From: Volvariella volvacea V23
Lineage: Eukaryota; Basidiomycota; Agaricomycetes; Agaricales; Pluteaceae
Assembly (NCBI GenBank): GCA_000349905.1
Contig: KB722741.1
Span: 327,587 to 391,586 of the forward strand
Direction: 5' to 3'
DNA length: 64,000 bases
In this document: piece by piece, positions 46,833-58,438 of the stretch
Layout of the letters: each line of letters opens with the position of its first letter
How positions within the stretch are numbered: position 1 is the first letter of the stretch
Notes under the pieces: model-generated
Database searches by the model: none
What the model was told of the DNA's origin: nothing
What the model saw: only the letters and a program-made list of their open reading frames with translations
Position numbers and translations under genes: made by a program

Positions 46833-48110
46833 ATGCGTTCGCGGTCTCGTTCTCCTGCGCCTCGCTCGCCTGTTCAAGGACGAACGGGTCTAGGGAGAAG
46901 TAATGATGATAGGGAGGGCTTAAGGACAGGGTTTAGAGGAAGATCGTACTCGAGAGAACGGGGGTATGGCCAAAAGCGTGGAAGGAGTCGGAGTCGGAGT
47001 CGAAGTTACGACAGTCCAGAAAAGAAACGAAGGAGGTCTGTGTCAAGAACTCGTTCACGCTCACGATCGAAATCGAGGGATAGAAACAGAGATTATGAGA
47101 AGAAGAGGCGGTCAAGATCAAGAGAGATGTCTCGAGATAGGAACAGAGGGAAAGAGAGAAGACATTCGAGGTCTAGATCTAGGACGAGGAGAAAATCCAG
47201 AGACCGGGATAGGTCACGATCAAAGTCAAGGTCGAGAGAGAGGGATAGGCACAAGGATGGGCGGCATAAGGGGAAGAAGAGGGATAGCAGCACCAGTGCC
47301 TCTGAGAGTGAGGAAGAGTCTAGGAGGAAAAAGAAACACAAGAGGGACAAGAGTAAGGAGAGAAGGAGAAAGGAAAAGAAGGAAAAGAAAAAGGTATGAC
47401 GTTGCCCCTGTATGCTAGGCGCTGTATTGACTGCCAGCCTTGTGTGTTCTATAGCAGAAGAAGGCCAAGTCTCATGTATCCCATGGGGCGTCATGGGGAA
47501 AGTATGGCATTATTTCTGAACTTGAGTGAGTACTTTCCTCCAAGATAGCGTCACCCAACGCTGATTGGGGATCAAGTCTGCATAACAAGACGGAAGAGTT
47601 CAACACCTGGTTGGTGGAGGAGCGAATGATCAATCCAGAAACGCTGTCCAAAGACCAACAACGCAAGGAGTTTGCACGTTTCGTCGAGGATTACAACACA
47701 GGTACGCAGACTCAGCGATCGTTCAATAGCACCGACGCTTATGGGTGCATACAGCGACACTCCCCCACGAAAAATACTACCACATGGACGCTTACCTCCG
47801 TCGGATGACATCCCTACGCGAAGGCGAATTCTTACCACCCACAGACACCTACGATCCGTCAGCAGACCTCAAAGCCATCAGCAGTGCGCATAAAAGGCGT
47901 CCAGTCGAGCGCGAAACGTATCTAAGCCGAGAACAACTGGAGGAGTTGAGAAGGGTTCAGAATGAGAGGGTCCAGGTAAGCTTCTCCGGTGTTTCTTCGG
48001 TCGAGTTTGTGTTAATCGCGTGCGTGTAGGTGGGAAAGATGAAGCAGCTGGGTATGGATGTCAAGCAGAATATGGGTGTAAGAATGGATGGGACGGTGTT
48101 TGATGACTGA
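46833..48110 (+). CDS. RS-domain nuclear protein, probably splicing-related
   Basis: Five exons (46833-47393, 47455-47525, 47577-47701, 47755-47975, 48030-48110) give 352 residues. The first 190 are almost entirely Arg/Ser/Lys/Glu (MRSRSRSPAPRSPVQGR, RSRSRSRSYDSPEKKRR), an RS domain of the type found in splicing factors and nuclear-speckle proteins. The C-terminal half is ordered and conserved in style: GASWGKYGIISELDL, EEFNTWLVEERMINPETL, FVEDYNTATLPHEKYYHMDA, ending MKQLGMDVKQNMGVRMDGTV. Such a pairing of RS tract and WGKYG/EFxxWL block occurs, as far as I recall, in poorly characterised eukaryotic proteins linked to pre-mRNA processing. The start is the first ATG; a GTG-initiated reading upstream was dismissed. 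Confidence 0.75.
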
Positions 48111-48511
48111 TGGGATTTAGTTGTGGACATCTAGTCTAGCTTGGGCTTCTAGTAGGCCTTCTGTGTGCATCGGTTTTCTGTCTACAAATTGCCATAGCGC
48201 GTGTGCCCTGTGTGCCCTTGTGGACTTGATTGAATGGTCGGTGTGTCTTGCCAGGTTACGATTTGTAGTGGGATTTCACGTGTTTGCGCTTGGATTTTGA
48301 TGGTGCTTCGGTCATCCAAGACGCCTAAAACAACGTCGCTCGAGCCCGCTGCTTGGTCACCTCCAGTCCTCAGACATAAAAACTTTTAAGCAGCTCTCTG
48401 TAGCCGTCTTTCTCTCTTTTCCTTCACGCGCAGTCGACAAAAGCACCAGCGCTGTGCCTTACCCAATCACCGCCCACCCACAAGCCGCTCCTCTGAGTTC
48501 ACGAGCTCAAA
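48111..48511. other. Intergenic between RS-domain gene and oxidoreductase gene
   Basis: Four hundred bases holding the 3' end of one gene and the promoter of the next. CT-rich segments at about 48400-48430 precede the ATG at 48512. No gene seen. Confidence 0.5.
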
Positions 48512-50513
48512 ATGCCAAGCACCAACTCTGATGTTCTTATTCTCGGAGCCACAGGCTTCACAGGGCGTCTAATCACGAGATACCTCGCCGCCCATCCTCA
48601 GCGCTCTCAATTCACGTTCACAGTCTCCGGGCGCTCCTCTTCCAAACTCGAGGAACTGGTCAAAGACCTCGGGCTCGACTCTTCTATCCCCGTGTTGAAG
48701 ATCGACGTTTCGAATGAGGAAGACATAAAGAAGGCCGTGGAGGGCGTGAAGGTTGTTATAAACACTGTGGGACCGTATTTGAGGTGGGGAACCAAGGTCG
48801 TTAGGTACGTCTGTCCAGCCATTCCGAGCCCGGTCCCTTGGGCTCGGAAGGTTGCAAGCTTTTGAGGAGATGGGTACCTGAATGCTGAAGCGGAGGTATT
48901 TTTATTCTCTCTAATTTAATTTAGGGCTTGCGTCAGAGCTGGTGTGCATTACGTGGACCTGTCTGGGGAGACGGCATGGATCAAGGACATCATCACCGAG
49001 TGAGCCGGCCTGTTTCCTCTCGCTCTTATGGAGTAACTGATCCATACACACTGCGCAGATTCGACTACTTTGCCACCAAGACAGGTGCAATCATCGTTCC
49101 CGGCTCCGGGTTCGATTCCGTGCCCTCCGACCTGTCCACCTTCATCTCTTCGCAAACCCTGCACTCTTCAGTGCCCTACGGAGACGAACTTTCTATCACT
49201 TCCTCCACGACGGGACACGACTTCAGTGGAGGCATATCCGGTGGTACCATCAGCTCTGCCCTTACAGTCATGTCAGAATTGCCCCCAAAGAAGGCGGCAG
49301 AGGCTTCCATGCCCTATGCATTAAGTCCAGGCGCGTTTTTATTAGTGGGCATTTACTATGCGGATTAATCCTGGATCACAGTAAAAGGATGGTCATCCTC
49401 AAAACGAAGGCTGATATACAAGTTATTCGCGCCAGGCTCGCAACCACTTATCGGTGCATATTTCTTCATGAGACCTGTCAACAAGGCGATTATCGAAAGG
49501 ACGTTTGGATTATTGCAGTTGGCGGATATAGGCTCGTTCATCCATCGCCTAAGCGTGTTGCAGGGACTGACNNNNNNNNNNNNNNNNNNNNNNNNNNNNN
49601 NNNNNNNNNNNNNNNNNNNNNNNNNNNNNNNNNNNNNNNNNNNNNNNNNNNNNNNNNNNNNNNNNNNNNNNGTTATTTTCTATCTATCGTCCTTAGAGCG
49701 CAGACAGTCTGGTCGCCAAGCCACCAACGTTCAAAAGCCTTATGGCCTAACATTCAAATACGACGAGTTTGCCGTCATGCCCTCGTTGACAAGAGCAATA
49801 ATTTTCCTTTCGACCTTCATTGTCTCCATAGCTCTTTTCGCATGGGTTCCTCCTGTAAGTGACGCACTTGGAATCGCCTATCTCCGCCTGTACCAATTCC
49901 GTTTCTGGGGGCGCTAATGGACATGGGTAATGATGCAGGTACGGTGGTTAGTTACGAAGTGGTGCCCTCCTGGTTCTGGACCTTCAGAAGAGTAGGCACC
50001 CACGCTAGATGCGCGTTTTTATGGCTAAATTGTGTTCTTGCGCGTTTTTTAGAGTTATGCAAAAAGGTTACTTGGTTACCACCAACGTTGTTGAAGCTGC
50101 GCCTATCTCGGCCTCATCCTCTGCTAAGCCAGTAACAGTCAAGACTGTGATGAAGTGCCGCGGAGATCCCGGATACTCCTTGACTGCTGGTACGTTTGTT
50201 TCTGACCCATGCATACACCCACTCATCAATGACCTACCTCATCAACGGCCACACAGTATTGATTGCCGAATGCGCACTATGTTTTATTCTCCCCTCAACA
50301 TCCCGCGATGACTTCAGCTCATCATCAACCACACCGAAACACGTTATCGCAAGACAGCGACTACCAGAATTGGCACAAAAGGGAGGCGTGCTTACGCCCG
50401 TAACTGCATTTGGGGATATCATAGCAGAAAGGTTGAAAGCGAGTGGACGAGTCGAGATTGGGAGTGAGGTCGTGCAGATTGGCCGCGAGGTGGTCGCGAG
50501 AAGACGAGACTAA
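48512..50513 (+). CDS. Saccharopine dehydrogenase-like (trans-acting enoyl reductase type) oxidoreductase, interrupted by an assembly gap
   Basis: Exons read 48512-48804, 48925-48999, 49059-49330, 49382 to the gap, then about 49708-49854, 49939-49991, 50053-50189 and 50257-50513. The N-terminus holds a Rossmann nucleotide-binding loop (DVLILGATGFTGRLITRYLA) and VVINTVGPYLRWG, then HYVDLSGETAWI, typical of the fungal saccharopine dehydrogenase-like family. After the gap come KYDEFAVMPSL, a hydrophobic helix (AIIFLSTFIVSIALFAW) and a conserved C-terminus (GGVLTPVTAFGDIIAERLK). These proteins are probably NAD(P)H-dependent and membrane-associated; the substrate is not known. The join after YALSP needs a GC donor at 49331 to give the family pattern YALSPVKG. 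One hundred Ns (49572-49671) hide part of the protein, so its full length is unknown. Confidence 0.82.
49572..49671. other. Assembly gap of 100 N
   Basis: Exactly 100 undetermined bases inside the oxidoreductase gene. The round length suggests a placeholder for a gap of unknown size. The reading frame across it is therefore not meaningful. Confidence 0.98.
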
Positions 50514-51364
50514 TGGAGCTATGATGGCTCAGGACTTTCGAGTTTGGTGTTTGTATGATCAGTTTCGTTTTGGCTGTCTACCTTAATCTCTTGGTATTTT
50601 GATGCTTAGATTTCTTTTTGCGTTGAGATGCTTAAGGCGCCAAAGATGTGCAAGTTTATAACGCTTCAGCTAGTTGTGAGCATGGCTAACAATGAGTTCT
50701 CCGGTGATTCCAAAAAGAAACCTATTGGCCCATCTGATGCGTTCATCAGGTCAACTCGTCCCGTTGTTCCCATAAGTCGCCCAATTACATGGACACAACT
50801 TTCTACAGAAAGTATGCCAATACGTATATGTGATATCGATATGATATTTACAACTAGCAGCTCCCCACTGCAGACCCGAAACCGACCATCTCGGTCTCCG
50901 CATAGGCACGCAGCATGAGCAACCACAGAGCGTCTGTTCCCTCATATTCCAGGATCAGAGAAGAACACCTCAAAGTCAACAGTTGCATCGGCTGTGCCCT
51001 ACCAATTCAGGGGCAGTGAATCCGACTCCACCTAACAAGGAGCGAGTGTCTACGCCCTTCATGTAGACGTAAGCCAGCGCCTCATCATGCCCCTATTGTT
51101 TGTATCGTCGTTGCATAATACCCGCACTCCGGTGCCATAATGGTGGAGGTCTCCAAGTAGAAGTTAGTTATCATCAATACAGTGGATTCGTCCACACGCA
51201 GTGTTGCTGTGAGTGGTACGGGGAGTTGTGTGTCGGCCACTGTTGGCGTTGCTATTGGTGGACATTCTGGTGATGCTACCGCTGGTATGATTGCTGCGTT
51301 GGCAGTTATCATCGGTACCGTATGGAATAGGGTAGGCGAGGCAGCAATAAGACCTTAAAGGACA
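50514..51364. other. Intergenic
   Basis: About 850 bases after the oxidoreductase stop. Frames of up to 96 codons are present but show no domain. It abuts the decayed NACHT gene. Confidence 0.45.
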
Positions 51365-52294
51365 TCAGAGAATGACAGAAGTAGCAAGAAAGTTCTTACA
51401 GGAAAAGACGCCGAAGGTGAGGGGGTTAAAGTAAAAAAGAAACCGGGAACGAGTTAACATCTTCATCTCATGAGGGTCTTTACGAAGAGCAAGGTCTATT
51501 CGAATTCGGTAGCACGACGATAATAAACCCCCGGCGAAGCGTTCGATTATGTTGGGGTCAGGCCGACTTGTGACGAGGAAGGAAATGGGAAAACCAGGTC
51601 CACAGGAATCAATGAGGTCCAAGACTACATCCTTCCCTAACTTTCATTCATGTAATCCATCGATAATGAAGACTGCTGGTGGGATGTCGGAGACTGCCCT
51701 CACGGGTTCGAGGATGAGCCTCTTCCATTGAACCATTGCATTCTTTTGGAGGATTGCCGAATCTCGCTCGATGGTCCCGAGGATTTTTCCTTTCACGTCT
51801 CCTATACCTTCCATGCTTATGGCTAGTTGGTATGCCAAGGTTAAAACGAAACGTTGAGGGTTATTCCGTTGTTGATCGTTTGCGAGGAAAAAGAAGGAAC
51901 CAGCCACTCTAGCCTTGGAGTTTTGTTCATCTAGCTTCACTGCCGTAGCCATTGCAATAGCCGACTTCCCGAACCCAGCTGGTCCCAGTACTAACAGAAT
52001 ATTATCTTCCCGGTCTGTGTCTTCTGCCCAACTCGTGATTTCATGGAGAATCGTCTGACGAGTACTTGGATCGCATTGCAATGAACCCGGATGGCCGGTG
52101 TGCATCTCACCGATCACTACATGAGAAAGAAGACGTTTTAATGCTGAAGAAAAGATGCATCAACGAGTCTTACTGGAATGCGGTGGATGTTCTTTATCGA
52201 AGGCGCCAGAGTTATAAACAATAATCGAATTGGAGATGGACCCGCTGTTTTGAACATTCGAGCCACCAGCGATCCCGTATTCGACGGGGTTCAT
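51365..52294 (-). pseudogene. NACHT-type P-loop NTPase gene, stopped and truncated
   Basis: Exon 1 (52294-52174) starts MNPVEYGIAGGSNVQNS and splices through a 57-nt intron to an exon from 52116. The protein then reads CDPSTRQTILHEITSW, the Walker A loop GPAGFGKSAIA, and the Walker B strand AVFIIDGLHE, where it meets TGA at 51646-51644. In NACHT proteins of fungi this position is usually Cys (the DxLDEC motif), so TGC or TGT probably became TGA. The same frame continues KLGKDVVLDLIDSCGPGFPI and SFLVTSRPDPNIIERFAGG, the expected next part of the domain. It then fades after LRKDPHEMK and ends at 51365, far short of a full NLR-like protein. NACHT proteins in fungi are signal-transducing, NLR-like ATPases. 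A single-base sequencing error is possible, but the missing C-terminus points to real decay. Confidence 0.72.
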
Positions 52295-52730
52295 CCAAAG
52301 GAGTAAGTTTTACAAAGAAATGGCGGGACTAGGACTAGACGACGGGATGGTTGTCGCGGGTGCTGTAATACCCTCCATTTGTGGCGTCAACCCTGTAGGC
52401 TACCGCCGCGTGATTTTGGCGCCTGGCATGTAATGGTGTTGATTTGCTGTTTAACTTGGCTTTTTGGAACAAAGAGGTATCCAATCCTGCTCTGATAGGA
52501 GTTGATGCAATTTAAGGGCACATAAACAAAGATAAACCTAGTATATGACCACTGCCCCTAAGGCGATCTAAATATGAAGAAAGGGTACAGGGCACACCCT
52601 GGCACCCATAGTCGCATCTACCTAAGAACGTTTCGAATGAGCTAGAATCCTCCACAATAAGGCCTGCAACTCGCAAGCTAGCTTGGAAACGTGATGGGGA
52701 GCAGTTGCTAGTCTAAAAGTCTGCCTAGTC
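52295..52730. other. Intergenic between NACHT and LRR remnants
   Basis: Mostly AT-moderate sequence with no frame above 60 codons and no visible repeat. Confidence 0.4.
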
Positions 52731-53587
52731 CTATTTCCAAGAAACTAGAAAGGATTTTAGTTGGAACAATTGCTCTCCAGGATTGGAATCTTCGCTGCCC
52801 ATCTGCTGCGACGGTGATAATGGTGGGAACTCTAATTTGAAAACCGTCTGATTTATGCCCGGCCAGCAGGTGTCAATCTCGAGGATAACTAGCTTGCATC
52901 TCCTTATGAGCAGCGCTTCCTCAGCGCGACTCCACTCCTGGTCAAAATTTGCTCTATCCGTTTGTGACCATATGACCGCCAATTCCTTCAATTGCGGGAT
53001 TCCTGTGGCGTAGTCGAGTATTTTTTGGAAATTGTCTCCAGTTAATTGCCAACTCGATGCCTTGGGACTGACGACTTTCAGTTTTTTGAGTTGGCGAAAT
53101 AGGGATGGCTTGGGCCAAGCGAGTGGGTTTATCTCTAGATCTCCCATCCAGGTGCTAGCTTGTGAATCGCTCATGTTGACTTCAATACAAAACGAGACGA
53201 GTGAGGGAGCATGTCGCAAAATTGCCTGTGCGAAGGTGCTGGGGACAGGGGAGTCGGTGGAAGAGGGTGTATTGATACTCCTCAAGTGCTGTAGTCCAGC
53301 ATATGATGCGAGATAATCCATGAGCAAATTAGAGATGCCCTGGTCTAGAGATAGCTTCGTGAGGCGTGTGCTAGAGTCACATAGCGTAAGCCATAGCTGA
53401 TCAAGATTGACTATAGCTTTTGGAGAGAGTACAGATCGGATGGATAATTCAGTAAGCTTTGTAAAGGTCGTCCACCAGGTGTCTGTGAGCTATGGGGAGG
53501 ATTAGGTAGTATCCCCAAAATTTCATAGACATTATGATCGAGTGAGCGATGGGACGATAACCATGGTGCCGTGTAGATCCAAACAGG
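52731..53587 (-). CDS. LRR-like tail of an F-box-type protein, probably partial or decayed
   Basis: A 253-codon open exon (53489-52731) follows a CCATAG acceptor and reads LTDTWWTTFTKLTELSIRSV, STRLTKLSLDQGISNL, YLASYAGLQHLRSI, LKKLKVVSPKASSWQLTG and IPQLKELAVIW, regular leucine-rich strands like the tails of agaricomycete F-box proteins. An upstream 57-nt exon (53587-53531, PVWIYTAPWLSSHRSLDHN) joins it in phase through a short 41-nt intron. A further exon ending at 53636 (with VPNIVAEQLLSDFFF and a 48-nt intron) may carry a worn F-box. No clean start codon was found, so the gene may be broken or its 5' exons missed. The product, if made, would be an SCF adaptor. Confidence 0.5.
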
Positions 53588-54033
53588 CTAAAAATATAGA
53601 CGGCACGACGAGAGAAATGCAAGAAACTCCTTTACGCAATGTCGTGGCATACAGGAGCAGAGATATCCGCGTTCAGAGAAGAAGAAATCGGAGAGCAATT
53701 GCTCCGCAACGATGTTTGGGACACATCGATAAATGCACTGCCCTATCTCGCCATGATTTGTGAGAGAACGAGGGGCGATATCAAGGCAAGGACATCTGGC
53801 ACAGTTATCGCATAACTGTTATGCGAGTTGTGTGCAATTGCATGACCGCCCTAGCGCGTTCTGCTTCTATGCCTCAGTTGTGAAAGACTGGGATGAAGCG
53901 AACGCGAGGACGAAGGCAGCCTTAGGGGTGTGCATCACGTGCTCCCAATTTACGTGTCAAGGCAGGCAACCCCGCACCCACACCTCTTGCTTTCGTGTCA
54001 TTGGCATCGTCCTGAACGTCCTTGAGAGCAACC
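53588..54033. other. Intergenic upstream of glucosidase II
   Basis: It contains the uncertain upstream exon of the LRR-type gene (minus strand, to about 53700) and the glucosidase II promoter. No TATA box was identified. Confidence 0.4.
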
Positions 54034-57000
54034 ATGCGCTCTTGGGCTGTACTCAGCGCCCTCACTCTTTCTCTCTTAGTATCTGACGCTCTTGCCGTCA
54101 AGCAGCACGACTTCAAAACATGCTCTCAGGCAGGATTTTGCCGTCGAGGCCGTGCCTTGTCTGCACGCGCTAAAGCAGCAGGCGCCAGTTGGAACTCACC
54201 GTACTCGGTCGACCCATCTTCAGTCACTGTCGCCTCTGACCGAGCAACGGTGACTGCTGCCGTCAAATCGTCGTTGTATCCCGAAATTAACTTTGGGTTG
54301 GAATTGAGGGTGCATGAAGACGGTGTTGTACGTGTTAGGATGGACGAAGTGAGAGGGCTGAGGAAGCGTTATGATGAAGCTGCGTCTTGGGCCTTGATCT
54401 CAGAGCCTGTGATCAGCAACCAAGTCAAGTGGTCTGCAGGAAAGGATGACTTGAGGGCAAAGTACGGCTCGAACAAGGAACTGGAAGTTGTTGTCAACTA
54501 TCAACCATTGACTGTCACCCTCCTTCGTGACGGAAAGCAGCAAGTGGTTCTGAACGGTCAAGGGCTGCTTCATATGGAGCACTTCCGTGACAAAGCCCTC
54601 GAGATTCAAGAGGAAACTCCGGAAGGGGAGACAGTGAGCGTGGAGGACGCAGAGAATTTACCGACTGGCGATGACAGCCAGGCGGTTCTACAAGTAGAGG
54701 AGGTAGATCCCAACGCTTGGTTCGAAGGAGAGGAGGAGGATGCATGGTGGGAAGAGACGTTCTCTTCCTGGACCGACTCGAAACCAAAAGGTCACTTCTT
54801 GCTCTTGCTCTTGCTCTTGATCTGCACGATATTCTGATCTGTTCTTGATGTAGGTCCCGAGTCGTTCTCCATTGACATAAACTTCCCCAACCACGGTACC
54901 GTCTATGGTATCCCCCAACACGCTACTCGTCTTGCTCTCCCATCAACAACAGGCGATAACGCGACTTTTAGCGACCCCTACCGACTCTACAATGCCGATG
55001 TATTCGAATATCTCGCCTCTTCTACCATGTCCCTCTATGGGTCCATTCCTCTAATGCACGCACACTCTGTCGACTCTACTGTCGCAATCTTCAACGCTGT
55101 TGGTTCAGAAACATGGATCGATGTCTCCCACTCATCTGACGACTCCACACAAACCCACTGGATCTCAGAATCCGGTATAATGGACATATTCCTGTTACCT
55201 GGTCCAACGCCGGAAGCCGTTTTCCATCAATACGCCAAACTAACTGGAACCTCCGTTCTCCCTGCTCAGTGGAGTCTTGGGTACCACCAATGCAGATGGA
55301 ATTATGTTAGTTCAGACGATATTCGAACTGTACAAAAGCACTTTGATGAGGAGGATATGCCCGTCGACGTGTTTTGGTTGGATATTGAATATTCTGAAGA
55401 ACACAAGTACTTCATCTGGGATACGAAGAATTTCCCTGACCCAGTTGAGATGATCAACGACGTTGCTGCTGTTGGGCGTCATGTAAGCGGCATCTTCCTC
55501 GTGCAGTTATCGTGTTCTGACTTGCATCCAGATGGTGGTTATCGTTGATCCTCACTTGAAACGGACAGCCAACTATCCTGTGTACAAGGAAGCCTCGGAC
55601 CTTCAAGTCCTTGTCAAGCCTAAGTCTGGTCAGGGTGAATACGAAGGCTGGTGCTGGTCTGGAAGCAGTTCCTGGATCGATTTCTTCAACCCCGTCTCCT
55701 GGGACTGGTGGAAGTCTCTATACAAACCCTATACACTTTCAAGCGGCGGATGGTCGTGGACGCAGAGCACAGAGACCGTTCATATTTGGAACGATATGAA
55801 CGAGGTAAACGCCCGTTCCACCATACTTTCAAAAGTTGATTAGCTAATAGTTGCGCATATAGCCTTCTGTCTTCAACGGTCCAGAAATCACCATGCCAAA
55901 GGATAATATCCATCATGGAGGATGGGAGCACCGTGACGTTCACAACATCAATGGAATGCTCTATGTATGCACCTGTGTCGATGACGATAGCGCCATGACT
56001 AATGTTACTGCTCTTACTAGTCCAACCTCACATCTCAAGCCGTCGCCGCTCGCTCAGACCCTCCTCAACGTCCATTCGTTCTAACCCGCTCCTTCTACGC
56101 TGGTTCACAACGCTTCGGTGCTATGTGGACCGGAGACAACCTCGGCACTTGGGAACATATGGCAGTCGGCATCAAGATGGTTCTGGCCAACGGAATTGCT
56201 GGAATGACCTTTGGTGGTTGTATGTACATTTTGCCTTACGTTCGTCTGGCCATTCTGACTCCGCGTTTTCGATAGCTGATGTTGGTGGTTTCTTCGGCAA
56301 CCCCGAGCCTGAAATGCTTGTACGATGGTACCAAGTTGGAGCATTCGCGCCATTCTTCCGTGCCCATGCCCACCTAGATACCAAGCGCCGTGAACCCTTC
56401 CTGCTTGATCAACCTTACAAGGGTATCGTCAAGGATATCCTCAGGCTGAGGTATAGCATGTTACCGATTTGGTACACTGAATTCCGTGAGGCCTCTGTTA
56501 CAGGTGTTCCCATCCTTCGGTAAGTGCAGCCCATCTCGTAAAATTCAACAGCTCACAAATGTTTGATTGTAGACCGCAGTATGTCATCTTCCCCAAGGAC
56601 AAGAACGGCTTCGACATCGACGACCAATATTATATCGGTACCTCCCTCCTCATCAAGCCCGTCACCGAAAAAGGAGCAACTCAAGCCACAGTCTACATCG
56701 CTGAGGACCAAGTCTACTACGACTACTTCACAAACCAAGTCCACCGAGGAAAACAAGGAGGCAAGCACATCACCGTTCAAGCAGAGCTACACCAAATACC
56801 ACTCTTTATCCGCGGTGGCTCCATTATACCCACACGCGAACGACCAAGGAGGTCAAGTACGCTGATGAAGAAGGATCCGTTCACTCTCCGCATCGCTCTG
56901 GACAACGCATGGAAGGAGGGCGTTCGCGCGAGAGGAGAGCTGTACCTAGACGACGGCGAAAGCTACCGCCACCAGCAGGGCGAGTTTGTCTGGCGAGAGT

Positions 57001-57389
57001 TCACAGCCACGGCCGCCAGCGGCGCCAAAGTGTTGAGAATCGAGAGCAAGGACCTCGGACTATCGAGACCTGGCGAGGCGGTGGAGACTGTCGACCCTCT
57101 TGGCAAGCCTGTCCCCGGGTCCTCACAGGCCCTCGCCAAGTTCAACCCCGCAAACACATTCGCGAAGAGCATTGAGGAAGTCCGAGTTGAGAAGGTCGTC
57201 GTGGTCGGGTTGGGGTCGAAGCCGAAGAGCGTCAAGGTGGAGGGCAGGGATGAGGAGTTGGTTTGGGAGTGGGTGGAGGGCGTTGCTGCTGCTGGTAGCA
57301 GCAAGGAGGGTGTGTCGGCGAGTTTGTTGAAGATCAAGGATCCGAAGGTGTCGGTGACGAAGGATTGGGCGTTGGTCGTGCAGCTATAG
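54034..57389 (+). CDS. Glucosidase II alpha subunit (GH31)
   Basis: Seven exons (54034-54790, 54854-55482, 55532-55804, 55863-55964, 56021-56216, 56276-56519, 56573-57389) give 1005 residues. A signal peptide ([20 protein letters not shown]) is followed by the usual [14 protein letters not shown] start. The barrel holds [19 protein letters not shown] and [15 protein letters not shown]. The GH31 nucleophile is Asp550 in IWNDMNEPSVFNG, and the acid/base is probably Asp654 in [32 protein letters not shown] and [17 protein letters not shown] complete the family signature. The enzyme sits in the ER lumen with a beta subunit and removes the two inner glucoses from N-glycans in glycoprotein quality control. 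No ER-retention signal is needed in this subunit because the beta subunit carries it. An upstream in-frame TTG was not used as start. Confidence 0.93.
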
Positions 57390-58438
57390 GAGAGTAATGT
57401 TAGAGCTTGTTACCCATCGGAGATCTTGGTCTATCTATTAATGTAAAAGGACAATATCATTGTCGCATTTTTCTTTTTCGCTTAACATTGGATCACGAGA
57501 GTGCAGGAAAACCTGGTGGAAATGAATATATTTTGAGATCAGGATAGGCAGCATATGTGCGATAGTCGTGTATATAAAACAAGAATGAATTGCAAGTTTT
57601 GTCCACTGAAAACATCAGTTTCGAAATGCTGTGGATGGGTGGAAGGGCAACTATAGAAGAAAAATGGCACTAGAATAGAAATATGGATGAGCAAGATATT
57701 CAAGAGATCGGGGACAGGAATTTGTCATGGTTCTTTTGGGTTGCAGACAGTTTTACGTAGGAAACCAATAAACACGATTTCAACGTCAATGGGATAAATG
57801 GCGTGCCAGTGTGCAATAAAAACACAAAAGTCGAGAGGAGGGAGAAGGTCGAGAGCCTGTCAGTGGAAGAGAAAGCCTGGGTGTGCCGATGGCTGGCGCC
57901 AGCGATGTAATGCGTTGACGAAAAAGAGCACAGAAAATGAGAAAAGTTGAAGAACATAGCAAGCGCTACTATGGGCACATACTCATATATGTATTTGTAC
58001 TCTACATCACTCACAATGAATGGACAAAGTTCAGCAGGAATAACAAGAGAAAGAACAAGGGGAAACATAAAAAGCTACTTAAAAAAGGGTGTTGACAATC
58101 ATAAAGGCAATGGGATTTTGAATATATAATAACAACGGTGAATATGACGATGACGATGAATGTTCAATGTATGGATGGATGAATGGATGGATGTTGTAAG
58201 TACTCATTTTCAATGCTCACCCCCCCAAAAAAAAGAAAGGAAATCAAAACCCCTTGCATCAATCACAACGCATAGACGCACAACATACCAAGCAAGCCAA
58301 GCAAGACACAAAACCATAAAAGCACAACGCGATCTCCTCCTCTCTTCATACATCGCTCACCCCCTAGCTCCTGTACAAGAAAAAAATCTATCAACACGTT
58401 CTCAAGCAGCTCGGCCAGCTGCCACCAATCGATCATCA
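57390..58438. other. Intergenic, convergent 3' ends
   Basis: Two genes end toward each other across about 1.05 kb. The sequence is A-rich on the plus strand (for example 58065-58130) with no domain-bearing frame. It probably contains both 3' UTRs. Confidence 0.5.
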
